Below are positions 63,318 to 64,000 of a stretch of DNA of 64,000 nt, one piece after another. The position numbers were made by a program, and so were the translations under genes. The stretch's first letter is position 1. The number at the start of each line of letters is the position of its first letter. Under the pieces are notes generated by a model, which was not told the DNA's origin, made no database searches, and saw nothing but the letters and a program-made list of their open reading frames with translations. The DNA is from Winogradskyella eximia (GTDB lineage: Bacteria; Bacteroidota; Bacteroidia; Flavobacteriales; Flavobacteriaceae): positions 54,362 through 118,361 of the forward strand of contig NZ_QRDV01000007.1 of the NCBI RefSeq assembly GCF_003386165.1, in the 5' to 3' direction.

Positions 63318-63694
63318 CGTTGTGCTGAAATAAATTTCTATTGTGATAAGCATATAAAATGGTCATAACAATAGATAAGCATTGTAAACTTTTATTAATT
63401 ATAACTCACATTCACAGAAAGTAAACTATTAACGTTAACTAATCTCTAATAGAGATATATCATTAGTACCATTTATTTCAAACTTCAAGATTCATAATTA
63501 TATATTTTATCATAACCTTGAATGTATCTTACTGCTAAGATACTCATATGAAGATACTTATATATTAATATAGATATATTTTTTAAACGGATATAATACA
63601 CGTTTTAACGAAAAAAAACACCAAACATATTGATTATTAGTAACTTAAAAACATTACTCAGCTATTAATTAATTCATATTTAAACCAAAAACAA
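63318..63694. other. AT-rich noncoding region outside the island
   Basis: I see no gene or clear RNA in these 377 bp. The segment should contain the promoter of the LRR gene, but no convincing consensus stands out. Confidence 0.5.
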
Positions 63695-64000
63695 ATGAAA
63701 AATCATCTCATTACACTCTGTTTTGTGCTATCCTCAGCATGCTTATTTAGTCAAACTTTAATACCAGATCCTAATTTTGAACAAGCCTTAATTGATCAAA
63801 ATATTGATAGTGATGGTATTCTCAATGGCCAAGTACCAACCAATGATATTAATTCTTTATTAGACTTAGATATCAGCAATAGTAGTATTAACAATTTAAC
63901 TGGGCTTGAGGATTTTGACAATTTACGCTTCTTAAATTGTTCTAATAATAATCTAACCAGTTTAGATTTAAGTAGTAATTTTTTATATTCATTAGATTGT
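63695..64000 (+). CDS. Secreted leucine-rich-repeat protein (3' end outside window)
   Basis: The first 102 residues are present. A signal peptide (about 1-20, ending CLFSQ) is followed by a short acidic region (DPNFEQALIDQNIDSDG), which resembles the start of many flavobacterial LRR proteins. The first LRR units follow (LTGLEDFDNLRFLNCSNNNL, SLDLSSNFLYSLDC). Such proteins are usually large, exported by the type IX system and adhesive; the C-terminal sorting domain cannot be checked here. Confidence 0.85.
   Translation, partial: MKNHLITLCFVLSSACLFSQTLIPDPNFEQALIDQNIDSDGILNGQVPTNDINSLLDLDISNSSINNLTGLEDFDNLRFLNCSNNNLTSLDLSSNFLYSLDC

Noticed and set aside
1..64000. CRISPR array, rRNA operon or insertion sequence
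   Set aside because: No regularly spaced repeats, rRNA motifs or transposase genes were seen in the window.

Overview
The window looks like chromosome of a marine-type member of the Flavobacteriaceae (Bacteroidota). The DNA is AT-rich. Several -7 boxes match the Bacteroidota consensus TAnnTTTG, with TTG/TTTG about 19-20 nt upstream. Starts lack clear Shine-Dalgarno motifs. Many genes belong to families typical of the phylum (DUF2911, DUF4290, DUF6428, TIGR03643, Lacal_2735, START-like). All identifications are read by eye from motifs; no search was run.

Layout. (1) 1-8.7 kb: the end of a conserved hypothetical gene, a small MscS channel, CorA, a membrane protein, then a PIG-L deacetylase, a 39-aa membrane peptide, a sodium:solute symporter and a Gfo/Idh oxidoreductase, probably for uptake and breakdown of an amino-sugar-type compound. 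(2) 8.8-12.3 kb: a DUF2911 protein, then an arsenic operon (ArsR, DUF6428, phosphatase-like arsenate reductase, ACR3). (3) 12.4-25.7 kb: a light and oxidative-stress region with three different photolyase/cryptochrome proteins, GTP cyclohydrolase I, an ABC1 kinase, flavin reductase, SDRs, glutathione peroxidase, TspO and small conserved proteins. Its two main transcription units start from nearly identical promoter modules. (4) 25.7-34.4 kb: housekeeping genes (murA, DUF4290, DUF493, AAA NTPase, recQ, fmt, HU, YqgE, aminotransferase IV, START-like).

(5) 34.66-63.32 kb: a previously unflagged genomic island of about 28.6 kb. An intact tRNA-Met(CAT) gene sits at its left edge. The last 17 bp of this tRNA and the following 43 bp, including its terminator, are repeated with one mismatch at the right edge. 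No integrase is visible inside. Apart from the first gene, everything inside is on the minus strand. From the right it carries a TPR histidine kinase and LuxR-type response regulator, a group of small genes, and a type I restriction operon (hsdM, hsdS ... hsdR). Between hsdS and hsdR lie a GIY-YIG protein, a 1535-aa helicase-nuclease with a GreA/B-like tail, an HNH nuclease, a possible nuclease, and two DUF262 proteins. Two decayed copies of the hsdS 3' end lie between these cargo genes.

(6) Directly after hsdR comes a tightly coupled five-gene cluster: SLOG/LOG-like protein, a 937-aa glycosyltransferase-glycosyltransferase-kinase fusion, a lidless M20 peptidase, an asparagine-synthase-type amidotransferase and an arylamine-N-acetyltransferase-like protein. 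I do not recognise this combination. It is the best candidate for an undescribed pathway, probably making or modifying a glycosylated, amidated small molecule or peptide. (7) After the island a leucine-rich-repeat secreted protein begins and runs off the window.
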